From an uncultured Clostridia bacterium (lineage in GTDB: Bacteria; Bacillota; Clostridia; Oscillospirales; Acutalibacteraceae), in NCBI GenBank assembly GCA_947623215.1, contig CANQGN010000075.1:1-6939 (forward strand): a DNA stretch of 6,939 nt. The letters run 5' to 3'. Within the stretch, counting starts at the first letter, position 1. Each line of letters begins with the position of its first letter. The notes beneath the pieces were generated by a model. It worked only from the letters and a program-made list of their open reading frames with translations. It was not told where the DNA came from and searched no databases. The translations under genes were made by a program, and so were the position numbers. Of this stretch, positions 1 to 6,506 are shown one piece after another.

Positions 1-2
1 GC

Positions 3-1466
3 CAAAAGCGCGCCCTGCTTGCCGTCAACCGCGAGGCGGCGCGGTATTATCACGCCGCGCTGCGGGGGGCGGAGGGTCGCGCGGCCTACGACTATTTTCG
101 CTCTCGTGGGCTTAGCGACGCCACGCTGGTGCACTTTGGCCTGGGCTATGCGCCGCCGGGGTGGGAGGGGCTGGTCACCCACCTGCGGGGGCATGGCTTT
201 ACCGAAGAGCAGCTGGTGGCCGCCGGGGTGGCCGCCCCCGGCCGCCGGGGGGTGTACGACCGCTTTCGCGACCGGGCCATGTTCCCCATTTTAGACGTGC
301 AGGGCAACGTGATCGGCTTTGGCGGGCGGCGCATGGGCGAGGGCGACGGCGCCAAGTACATCAACACCGCCGACACGCCGGTTTTTAAAAAAAGCCACAA
401 CGTATACGCCCTGAACTTTGCCAAAAAATTCGGCGGCGACCGGCTGCTGCTGTGCGAAGGATATATGGACGTGATTGCCCTGCACCAGGCGGGCTTTCAA
501 AACGCCGTGGCGCCGCTGGGCACCGCTTTTACCGAGCAGCAGGCCTATTTGCTTTCGCGCTATACCAAAGAGCTGGTGTTGACTTTTGACGCCGACGGCG
601 CGGGGGCCAAGGCCACCGACCGGGCGCTGGCGCTGCTGGCCAAAACCGGGCTGGCGGTGAAAGTGCTGCGCCTGCCGCAGGCCGTGGCCAAAGACCCGGA
701 CGAATTTTTGCAAAAAAACGGCAGCGACGGCCCCGCCCGCTTTCGGGCGCTGGCCGAAAAGGCGGTAAGCGCTACCGAGTACCGGCTGTTTCGGGCGAGC
801 GAGGGTCTGCCGCTGGATTCTGACGCCGGGCGGGTGGCCTATTTAGAGCGGGCGGCGGAGGTGATAGCCGCCCTTGCCTCCCCCGTAGAGGCGGACGTCT
901 ACGCCGGGCGGGTGGCCGGGCAGTGCGGCGTTTCAAAAGCGGCGGTGCTGGCGGCGGTGGCCGCCCGGGGCAAACAGCGGCAGCAGCAGGCGCTGCGGCA
1001 AGAGGCCCGGCGGGCCGCCGCCCCCCCGCGACAGGACGCGGTAGAGCCCGAGCGGCTGCGGCAGGGCCGGGCGGCTAATGCAGAGGAGGGTCTGCTTGCG
1101 GTGGTGGCCCGCAACCCCGACTTTTTGGCGACTGTTCGCACCAAGGTAAAGCCGGAACACTTTGTAACCGCCTTTCACCGCAAGGTGTATGAAGAGCTGC
1201 TGCGCCGGGCAGACGAGGGCCTGAGCATGGACTTAACCCTGGCGGGCGACCGCTTTACGGGGGAAGAAATGGGTCGCCTGGTGCGGCTGATTAGTCTGGG
1301 CGAAAAACGCGCCAACACGCTGGAAGAATGCGGCCTTTGCTTTCGGGTGATGCAGGAAGAAGCACTGCGGCAAAGCCTTCGGCAGTCTTCAGAAGACAGC
1401 GACGAAGCGTTTATACATAAAATGCAGGAACTGGCAAAAAACAAAAACAAGGGAGTGGCCGAATGA
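3..1466 (+). CDS. dnaG: DNA primase DnaG, 5'-truncated by window edge
   Basis: DnaG synthesises the short RNA primers for lagging-strand and origin replication, working with the replicative helicase. The open frame runs in from the left edge (first full codon at 3) and gives 487 residues before TGA; the family is usually about 590-600, so roughly the first 100 residues, which carry the zinc-binding domain, are missing. In visible-residue numbering, the catalytic core shows the basic motif RFRDRAMFPI (from 87) followed by GFGGRR. The TOPRIM signatures are CEGYMD (glutamate at 152), the metal-binding FDADGAG (aspartates at about 196 and 198) and KDPDEFL (about 230). A Gln/Arg/Ala-rich linker (about 320-360) leads to the C-terminal helicase-binding domain, which starts near NAEEGLLAVV. 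An in-frame GTG at 129 is not the start, because homology to primase continues upstream of it. The stop overlaps the rpoD start. Family assignment is secure. Confidence 0.97.
   Translation, partial: QKRALLAVNREAARYYHAALRGAEGRAAYDYFRSRGLSDATLVHFGLGYAPPGWEGLVTHLRGHGFTEEQLVAAGVAAPGRRGVYDRFRDRAMFPILDVQGNVIGFGGRRMGEGDGAKYINTADTPVFKKSHNVYALNFAKKFGGDRLLLCEGYMDVIALHQAGFQNAVAPLGTAFTEQQAYLLSRYTKELVLTFDADGAGAKATDRALALLAKTGLAVKVLRLPQAVAKDPDEFLQKNGSDGPARFRALAEKAVSATEYRLFRASEGLPLDSDAGRVAYLERAAEVIAALASPVEADVYAGRVAGQCGVSKAAVLAAVAARGKQRQQQALRQEARRAAAPPRQDAVEPERLRQGRAANAEEGLLAVVARNPDFLATVRTKVKPEHFVTAFHRKVYEELLRRADEGLSMDLTLAGDRFTGEEMGRLVRLISLGEKRANTLEECGLCFRVMQEEALRQSLRQSSEDSDEAFIHKMQELAKNKNKGVAE
1449..1455 (+). 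promoter_or_regulatory. Ribosome binding site for rpoD inside the dnaG 3' end
   Basis: AAGGGAG lies 7 nt before the ATG at 1463 and 10 nt before a second ATG at 1466. Both are in frame, so the protein begins Met-Met or Met only. The site lies within dnaG coding sequence, which fits translational coupling. Confidence 0.65.
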
Positions 1467-2569
1467 TGAGTCAGAACGCAAAAGAAAAAGAAAAGGAACA
1501 AGAGCAGCTGCAAGAGCAGCAGCGGGAAAAAGACGAGCTGCAAATGCCGGCGGCGGGCAGCGCCCTGCCGGAAGAGCCGGAAGACGACCCGCTGGCGGAG
1601 CTGGACGATTTAGACCCGCTGGCCGACGGCGACGAGGCGGAGGTTCCGCTGCTGGAGCTGGATTTTCTGGATCCGACGGCCGAAGAACTGGCGGTAGAAG
1701 AAATCCCCACCGAGGATTTTGACAGCACCATGAATATGGAGGGCATTGCCCTTGACGACCCGGTGAAGATGTATTTAAAAGAAATCGGCCGGGTGCCGCT
1801 GCTGACCGCAGAAGAAGAAATTGAACTGGCCATTCGCATTGCGGACGGCGACGCCAAGGCCAAAAAACGCTTAACGGAGGCCAATTTGCGGCTGGTGGTG
1901 AGCATTGCCAAGCGGTACGTAGGGCGGGGGATGCACTTTTTGGATTTAATTCAGGAGGGCAACGTAGGCTTAATTAAAGCGGTAGAAAAATTTGACCATA
2001 CCAAGGGCTTTAAATTTTCTACCTACGCCACCTGGTGGATTCGCCAGGCCATTACCCGCGCCATTGCCGACCAGGCACGCACCATCCGCATTCCCGTGCA
2101 CATGGTAGAGACCATTAACCGCTTAAAAAAGGTGCACAGTCAGCTGCTGCACGAGAACGGCTACGACCCCAGCGAAGAACAGCTGGCCGAGTGCATGGGG
2201 CTGAGCGTAGACCGCGTGCGCGAAATTATGCGGGTGGCGCAGGAGCCGGTTTCTATGGAAACGCCCATCGGCCCGGAGGAAGACAGCCGCCTGGTAGACT
2301 TTATTCGCGATGAAGAGGCCACCGCGCCGGACGAATCGGCCATGAAAAAAATCACTAACGAAGACATTGATTCGGTGCTCAAAACCCTCACCGCCCGCGA
2401 AGAAGAGGTGGTGCGGCTGCGCTTTGGCCTGCGCGACGGCCGCTGCCACACGCTGGAGGAAGTGGGGCTGCAATTTGACGTAACCCGCGAGCGCATTCGC
2501 CAAATAGAGGCCAAGGCGCTGCGCAAGCTGCGCCACCCCGTGCGCAGCAACAAGTTTAAAGACCGCTAA
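1463..2569 (+). CDS. rpoD: Housekeeping RNA polymerase sigma factor (sigma-70/SigA)
   Basis: This is the primary sigma factor, which directs RNA polymerase to -35/-10 promoters. Residues 1-97 are a low-complexity, strongly charged segment: first Lys/Glu/Gln-rich, then Asp/Glu/Leu-rich. Conserved sequence starts at DDPVKMYLKEIGRVPLL (98-114, region 1.2). Region 2 covers about 134-206, including NLRLVVSIAKRYVGRG, FLDLIQEGN and the -10-recognising STYATWWIRQAI (186-197). Region 3 is about 208-290. Region 4 ends in the -35-binding helix-turn-helix, with VTRERIRQIEAKALRKLRHP at 340-359. All core regions are intact. The full Trp/Thr/Tyr region 2.4 motif and the neighbouring dnaG mark it as the primary sigma rather than an alternative one. 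At 368 residues it is of usual SigA size, but I cannot recognise a normal folded region 1.1. The ATGA overlap with dnaG suggests coupled expression. The start at 1463 is preferred for its ribosome binding site; an internal start at 1730 lacks a well-spaced one. Confidence 0.97.
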   Translation: MMSQNAKEKEKEQEQLQEQQREKDELQMPAAGSALPEEPEDDPLAELDDLDPLADGDEAEVPLLELDFLDPTAEELAVEEIPTEDFDSTMNMEGIALDDPVKMYLKEIGRVPLLTAEEEIELAIRIADGDAKAKKRLTEANLRLVVSIAKRYVGRGMHFLDLIQEGNVGLIKAVEKFDHTKGFKFSTYATWWIRQAITRAIADQARTIRIPVHMVETINRLKKVHSQLLHENGYDPSEEQLAECMGLSVDRVREIMRVAQEPVSMETPIGPEEDSRLVDFIRDEEATAPDESAMKKITNEDIDSVLKTLTAREEEVVRLRFGLRDGRCHTLEEVGLQFDVTRERIRQIEAKALRKLRHPVRSNKFKDR

Positions 2570-2574
2570 GGAGG
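2568..2574 (+). promoter_or_regulatory. Strong ribosome binding site for the Mrp ATPase gene
   Basis: AAGGAGG is a near-perfect Shine-Dalgarno sequence, 8 nt before the ATG at 2583. Its first two bases are the last two of the rpoD stop codon (TAA, 2567-2569). It is the strongest such site in the window and fixes the start. Confidence 0.85.
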
Positions 2575-2582
2575 ACCTTACC

Positions 2583-3407
2583 ATGAGCGAGTGCACCCAC
2601 AACTGTGAAACCTGCGGCGAAAATTGCAGCGAGCGGAGCGAACCCCAAAGCCTGCTGGCCCAGCCGCTGCCAGACGTAGAAGTGAAAAAAATCATTGCCG
2701 TTATCAGCGGCAAGGGGGGCGTGGGTAAGTCCACCGTTACCGCCCTGCTGGCCGCGCAGGCCGCCCGGCAGGGCAAGGCCGTCGGCATATTAGACGCCGA
2801 CGTAACCGGCCCCTCTATTCCGAAATGCTTTGGCATTCACGAGCGGGCCACGGCAGACGAAACCGGCCTGCTGCCCGCCAAAACCCCCGGCGGCATTGCG
2901 GTAATGTCGCTCAACATGCTGCTGGAAAACGAAACCGACCCCGTGGTTTGGCGGGGGCCCATTATTGCCGGTACGGTGCGCCAGTTTTGGACAGACGTGC
3001 ACTGGGGCAAGCTGGACTATTTGTTCGTTGACTGCCCGCCCGGCACGGGCGACGTGCCCTTAACCGTGTTCCAAAGCCTGCCGGTAACCGGCGCGGTGGT
3101 GGTTACTTCTCCCCAGTCGCTGGTATCTATGATAGTGGGTAAGGCGGTGCGCATGGCGGAGGCTATGCAGGTGCCGGTGCTGGGGCTGGTTGAAAATTAC
3201 TCTTACTTTGCCTGCCCCTCCTGCGGCGAGCGCCACCCCGTGTTTGGCGAAAGCAGCGCCGAGGCGCTTGCCAAAACTTACGGCATTGGCACCGTTTGCC
3301 GCCTGCCGGTTGACCCCGCCCTTGCCGCCGCGGTAGACGCGGGCGAGGCGGAGCAAATAACCGGCGAGTGGTTAAACGCGCTGGTGCAAACGCTGGAGAA
3401 GGAGTAA
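2583..3407 (+). CDS. Mrp/NBP35-family P-loop ATPase, Fe-S cluster carrier
   Basis: A cytosolic ATPase of the Mrp/ApbC/NBP35 group. These proteins bind a [4Fe-4S] cluster at a dimer interface and pass it to target apoproteins. The 274 residues show the deviant Walker A GKGGVGKST (43-51), switch-like DADVTGPSIPK (71-81), Walker B LFVDCPPGTGD (147-157) and TSPQSL (175-180). The cluster-binding pair CPSC follows (C211, C214). A short N-terminal extension carries four cysteines at 4, 8, 11 and 15 (CX3CX2CX3C), resembling the extra N-terminal cluster site of NBP35-type proteins; the domain-of-unknown-function N-terminal domain of E. coli-type Mrp is absent. It starts 13 nt after rpoD and ends 3 nt before the PHP gene, so it is probably cotranscribed with both. 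The family is certain; the physiological client proteins cannot be read from the sequence. A ParA/MinD role is unlikely given the CPSC pair. Confidence 0.93.
   Translation: MSECTHNCETCGENCSERSEPQSLLAQPLPDVEVKKIIAVISGKGGVGKSTVTALLAAQAARQGKAVGILDADVTGPSIPKCFGIHERATADETGLLPAKTPGGIAVMSLNMLLENETDPVVWRGPIIAGTVRQFWTDVHWGKLDYLFVDCPPGTGDVPLTVFQSLPVTGAVVVTSPQSLVSMIVGKAVRMAEAMQVPVLGLVENYSYFACPSCGERHPVFGESSAEALAKTYGIGTVCRLPVDPALAAAVDAGEAEQITGEWLNALVQTLEKE
3399..3404 (+). promoter_or_regulatory. Ribosome binding site for the PHP phosphatase gene
   Basis: AAGGAG lies within the last codons of the Mrp gene, 6 nt before the ATG at 3411. It supports that start over any internal one, and the tight spacing implies coupled translation. 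Confidence 0.7.
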
Positions 3408-3410
3408 GGA

Positions 3411-4232
3411 ATGGAGCAGAAAGGCGACTCCCGCGCCCCCCTGCGGGCAAATTTTCACACCCATACCCCCCGCTGCCACCACGCGGTGGGGGAGGAGCGG
3501 GCCTACATAGAAGCCGCCATTGCGGGCGGGCTGCAAGTGCTGGGTTTTTCGGACCATACCCCCATGCCCTTTCCGGGCGACTATCGCTCCGGCTTTCGCA
3601 TGGAGGTAGAGGAAGTGCAGGAATACGCCGCCACCCTGCGGGCGCTGCAAAAGGAGTACCGGGCGGATTTGCACATTCTCATCGGGCTGGAGTGCGAGTA
3701 TTACCCGGCCTATTTTCCGGCGCTCTTAGAGCTGCTGCGGCCGGTTCAGCCCGACTACCTGCTGCTGGGGCAGCACGCGCTTTTTAACGAAATCGGCGCC
3801 CCCATGACCGGCCGCCCCACGGCGGACGAAACGCTGCTGCGGCAGTATGCCGCGCAGGTGGCAGAGGGGCTTTCAACCGGCGCGTTTTTGTACCTGGCCC
3901 ACCCGGATATGTTCCACTTTACGGGGCCGGACGACGTGTATCAGGAAGTCATGGGGCCCTTATGCCAAACCTGCCGGGATTTAGGCCTGCCGGTAGAAAT
4001 CAACCTGCTGGGGTTAATGGAGGGCCGCCACTACCCCACCGAGCGCTTTTGGCGGCTGGCGGCCGAGTACGGCCTTAGCGGGGTCGTTGGGTGGGACGCC
4101 CACCGCCCTGACGTGCTATGCAATACCGCGCTGGTAGAGCAGGGGCTTCGCTGGGCGAAGCAGTTTGGCATACCGGTCGTGAACGACGCGCTGGCGGAAA
4201 AACTTTTCCATAAAGGAGCCGAAAAAACATGA
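3411..4232 (+). CDS. PHP-domain phosphatase, histidinol-phosphatase (HisK/HisJ) type
   Basis: A cytosolic metal-dependent phosphoesterase of the PHP superfamily. The closest recognised family is the Firmicute histidinol-phosphatase, which converts L-histidinol phosphate to L-histidinol in the penultimate stretch of histidine synthesis. At 273 residues it has the family's usual length. Metal-ligand motifs appear in order: NFHTHTPRCHH (H16, H18, H23/H24), GFSDHTPMP (D48, H49), the HisK-like SGFRM (60-64), GLECEYYP (E94), LLGQHAL (H122), YLAHPDMF (H164), VEINLLG (E196) and GWDAHRP (D229, H231). All expected ligands seem present, so it is probably active. No other his gene is in the window, so the substrate is inferred from family resemblance. 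A different phosphorylated substrate is possible because PHP proteins diversify readily. It follows the Mrp gene by 3 nt and its TGA overlaps the next start (ATGA), consistent with an operon. Confidence 0.88.
   Translation: MEQKGDSRAPLRANFHTHTPRCHHAVGEERAYIEAAIAGGLQVLGFSDHTPMPFPGDYRSGFRMEVEEVQEYAATLRALQKEYRADLHILIGLECEYYPAYFPALLELLRPVQPDYLLLGQHALFNEIGAPMTGRPTADETLLRQYAAQVAEGLSTGAFLYLAHPDMFHFTGPDDVYQEVMGPLCQTCRDLGLPVEINLLGLMEGRHYPTERFWRLAAEYGLSGVVGWDAHRPDVLCNTALVEQGLRWAKQFGIPVVNDALAEKLFHKGAEKT
4212..4218 (+). promoter_or_regulatory. Ribosome binding site for the CAP/dockerin gene
   Basis: AAAGGAG lies 10 nt before the ATG at 4229, within the last codons of the PHP gene. The spacing is slightly long but acceptable. 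It supports a start that gives a full signal peptide. Confidence 0.65.
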
Positions 4233-6412
4233 AACGTGCGGTTAGTACCCTGCTTGCCCTTTGTTTGCTTGTTTTCCCCTGCCTGCCGGCTGCGGCGGCA
4301 GAAGAAGCGTTGCTTACCCTTTCAGGTAAAGCTATTACGGCGAGCGCCACCCTGCCGCAGCTCACCCGGCTGTTCGGGCAGCCGAAGCTTACCACTCCTT
4401 CGCAGTTTGGCGGGTCGGCCTGTACCTTTTACGGCGAAAATTACCGCGACTTTTTGTTTGTAGAAACCAACGCCGCCGGGCAGCTGGTCTCTTACGGCAC
4501 GGTGGCAAAAGACTTTACCGCCCCCGGCCTGCGGGCGGGGGACGTGGTGCAGGGCGGCTACGAGGGCATATATGCCACCGATTATGACGACGACCGGCTG
4601 TTTGGCTACATGGGGTATGTAGAAAGCCGCCTGCCCGACTGGGACGGCCTGCGCTACGAGCGGGAGCCGGAGCTGAACGTGAACCTTTGCCGCCACGCGG
4701 CGGAAATGTGGAACGCCGCCAGCGCCCTGCACGGCGCCAACACCCCGGTAACCTTTGACCCCCGCGCCGTGCTGGTAAATCAACAGCTGATGGACAACGG
4801 CGGCGACTTGTACCAGCATTGCCGGGACAACGGGCTGAGCACCTCCTTTTCGCTTATACAGTCCAGCTTATACAGCGGCTACCGCACCCGGCCGAACCCC
4901 CTGCTGTTTGCCCAGTTCGCTGTTCATTACACCGCCCCCGGCGGCTTTTACCCGGTGTTTGTGCTGTCGGCGCAAAACCGTATGCTGGTGGGCTTTTTAA
5001 GCCCCGCGTTTTTTGAAACGGTCGCGCCGGTAGACTACACGCCAGAGGAAGAAGCGCTGTTAGAGCAAGCCCGCGCCCTTTACCGCCAAAGCGTGGCAGA
5101 CTGGAACGGCGAAGAGGAGTATTTTTTACAGCACCCGGGCGAAGACCGCCTGCCCCTTACCCCGGGGGTCATTGCCCCCGGCAAGCTAAAAGGGGCGCTG
5201 GGGCTGCTTAACGCCATTCGGGCGGGGGCGGGGCTGCCTACCCTTACCCTTTCTGACTCCCTTTGCCGGGGCTGCCAAATGAAGGCCGCCCTGACCCACT
5301 ACCTGGCGGTGAATCATATTGACAACCCCAGCCCCCACTTCCCCCCGCAGCCGACGGGCATGAGCGACGAAGACTACGCGCTGGCCCAAAACGGCATGGG
5401 GGAGAACCTCTATTATGGCGATGTGCTCTCGTCCATTTTAAACGCCTTAAACGATTCTTACGGCGACCCTTATTACTTCGGCCACCGGTATAATTTGCTG
5501 AACCCCACCTGGGCAGAGGCGGGCTTTGGTTCTACCGAGGTGCAAAACCAGCTTTCCTTTGGCATTCAGGGGGTGCACAAAACGGCGGGTTACCAGCCGA
5601 GCGAGGCGGAATTTGTGGGCTGGCCTTCCAAAGGCGTTATGCTGGCAGAGGCGGGGGCGGGCAGCCGCACGATTTACAGCGGGCTGTTTTACAGCGGCTA
5701 CCAAACCACCCCCCAAACCACCGTAACCCTGCGCTGCCTGAATACGGGGGAATGCTGGCGCTTTACCCCGCAGGACGAGACCACCGACCACCACCAGTTT
5801 ACCATAACCGACGCCACCATGGTGTCGTATTATGACGATTCCATTGCCCTGACCCCCGGCCGGGTGTATGAGATTACCATAGGGAACGTGCAAAACACGA
5901 CCACCGGCCAAACGACCGACTACGTTTACCGCAGCGTGTACGAGCGGGCCCTGCCGCTGGGGGAGGAAAACAACCCCACCGGCATTACCCTAAGCCAAAC
6001 CGCCCGCACGGCGGCGGTGGGCGGCAGCTTTCGGCTGCGGGCCGCCCTTACCCCGGCGGACGCCCTGAACAAAATGGTGACTTGGCAAAGCGACAACGAA
6101 GCGGTCGCAACGGTAAACGAATGCGGCGTGGTAAGCTGCCTTGCCCCCGGGCAGGCGGTGATAACCGCCACCACCGCCGGTGGATTGACAGCCCGCGCGG
6201 TAATAACCGTGGCAAACTACCGGGCGGGCGACGTGAACGACGACGGCAAGGTAAACGCCACCGACGCTCTGCTGGTGCTGCGCTGCGCGGTGGGCAAAGC
6301 CACGCTGACCGAGCGGCAGCGGCTGGCGGGGGACGCGAACGGCGACGGCGCCCTGAACGCCGCCGACGCCCTGCTGATTTTGCGGGCCGCCGTGGGCAAA
6401 GAAAAACTGTAA
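4229..6412 (+). CDS. Secreted CAP-domain protein with Big2 and type I dockerin modules
   Basis: A predicted extracellular modular protein of 727 residues. It begins with a Sec signal peptide: MKR, a hydrophobic stretch at 5-20, and a likely signal peptidase I cut near AAAA/EE (21-26). Residues about 27-130 resemble the CAP-associated N-terminal domain (LTRLFGQPKLTTPSQFG, then a Phe/Tyr-rich strand pattern). Residues 131-320 are unassigned. A CAP/SCP domain spans about 321-480, with LLNAIRAGAGLPTL, SPHF (H370), GENLYYG (E392), GHRYNLLNP (H419) and AGFG, so the usual His/Glu site residues are present. A beta-rich segment (about 481-575) follows, as in other clostridial CAP proteins. Next is a Big2 Ig-like domain (583-661; VTWQSDNEAVATV). 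Two type I dockerin repeats close the protein. The function of bacterial CAP proteins is poorly known. The dockerin implies docking onto a cohesin-bearing protein outside the cell. The start overlaps the PHP stop by 4 nt. Confidence 0.9.
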   Translation: MKRAVSTLLALCLLVFPCLPAAAAEEALLTLSGKAITASATLPQLTRLFGQPKLTTPSQFGGSACTFYGENYRDFLFVETNAAGQLVSYGTVAKDFTAPGLRAGDVVQGGYEGIYATDYDDDRLFGYMGYVESRLPDWDGLRYEREPELNVNLCRHAAEMWNAASALHGANTPVTFDPRAVLVNQQLMDNGGDLYQHCRDNGLSTSFSLIQSSLYSGYRTRPNPLLFAQFAVHYTAPGGFYPVFVLSAQNRMLVGFLSPAFFETVAPVDYTPEEEALLEQARALYRQSVADWNGEEEYFLQHPGEDRLPLTPGVIAPGKLKGALGLLNAIRAGAGLPTLTLSDSLCRGCQMKAALTHYLAVNHIDNPSPHFPPQPTGMSDEDYALAQNGMGENLYYGDVLSSILNALNDSYGDPYYFGHRYNLLNPTWAEAGFGSTEVQNQLSFGIQGVHKTAGYQPSEAEFVGWPSKGVMLAEAGAGSRTIYSGLFYSGYQTTPQTTVTLRCLNTGECWRFTPQDETTDHHQFTITDATMVSYYDDSIALTPGRVYEITIGNVQNTTTGQTTDYVYRSVYERALPLGEENNPTGITLSQTARTAAVGGSFRLRAALTPADALNKMVTWQSDNEAVATVNECGVVSCLAPGQAVITATTAGGLTARAVITVANYRAGDVNDDGKVNATDALLVLRCAVGKATLTERQRLAGDANGDGALNAADALLILRAAVGKEKL
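6227..6400 (+). repeat. Duplicated dockerin type I calcium-binding segment
   Basis: Two 24-residue copies lie at protein residues 667-690 and 701-724 of the CAP protein (DNA 6227-6298 and 6329-6400). Each has the EF-hand-like loop with D/N/D at positions 1, 3 and 5 and Asp at position 12: D668, N670, D672, D679 and D702, N704, D706, D713. Each continues into a helix of the form ADALL-LR-AVGK (T for the first A in copy 1). Both calcium loops look intact, which predicts a functional dockerin able to bind a cohesin. Confidence 0.9.
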
Positions 6413-6432
6413 AAACGCGTTTATCATACGCA

Positions 6433-6481
6433 AAACCGCCCCGCCTTTTCCCGGCAATTCGGGAGCAAGGCGGGGCGGTTT
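6433..6481. terminator. Bidirectional intrinsic terminator between convergent genes
   Basis: A 15-bp perfect inverted repeat (6433-6447 with 6467-6481, GC-rich core CCGCCCCGCC/GGCGGGGCGG) encloses an inner stem, TCCCG/CGGGA, with a GCAATT loop. The arms end in AAA and TTT. On the plus strand the stem is followed by T-rich sequence (GATTTTGG); on the minus strand it runs into TTTTGCG. It begins 20 nt after the CAP gene stop and ends 25 nt before the iscU stop (minus strand). It is therefore well placed to end both transcripts, although neither T-tract is long. Confidence 0.88.
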
Positions 6482-6506
6482 GATTTTGGTTGGGTTTTGG
6501 GAGCGG

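Noticed and set aside
19..294. 91-codon plus-strand open frame at the left edge
   Set aside because: It overlaps dnaG in another frame. The dnaG frame there gives primase-like sequence, while this one gives Arg/Gly/Pro-rich noise.
1471..1911. Serine-rich minus-strand open frame opposite the rpoD 5' half
   Set aside because: The serine runs are the antisense of the Glu/Asp-rich sigma N-terminus, so this is a shadow, not a gene.
2123..2836. 237-codon minus-strand open frame across the rpoD/mrp junction
   Set aside because: It lies opposite two strongly conserved genes, its translation has no recognisable motif, and GC-rich DNA readily gives long antisense frames.
4229..4300. Lipoprotein signal (Cys18 in the CAP protein leader)
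   Set aside because: The residues before the cysteine (LVFPC) do not fit a lipobox, and the Ala-rich run after it fits signal peptidase I cleavage.
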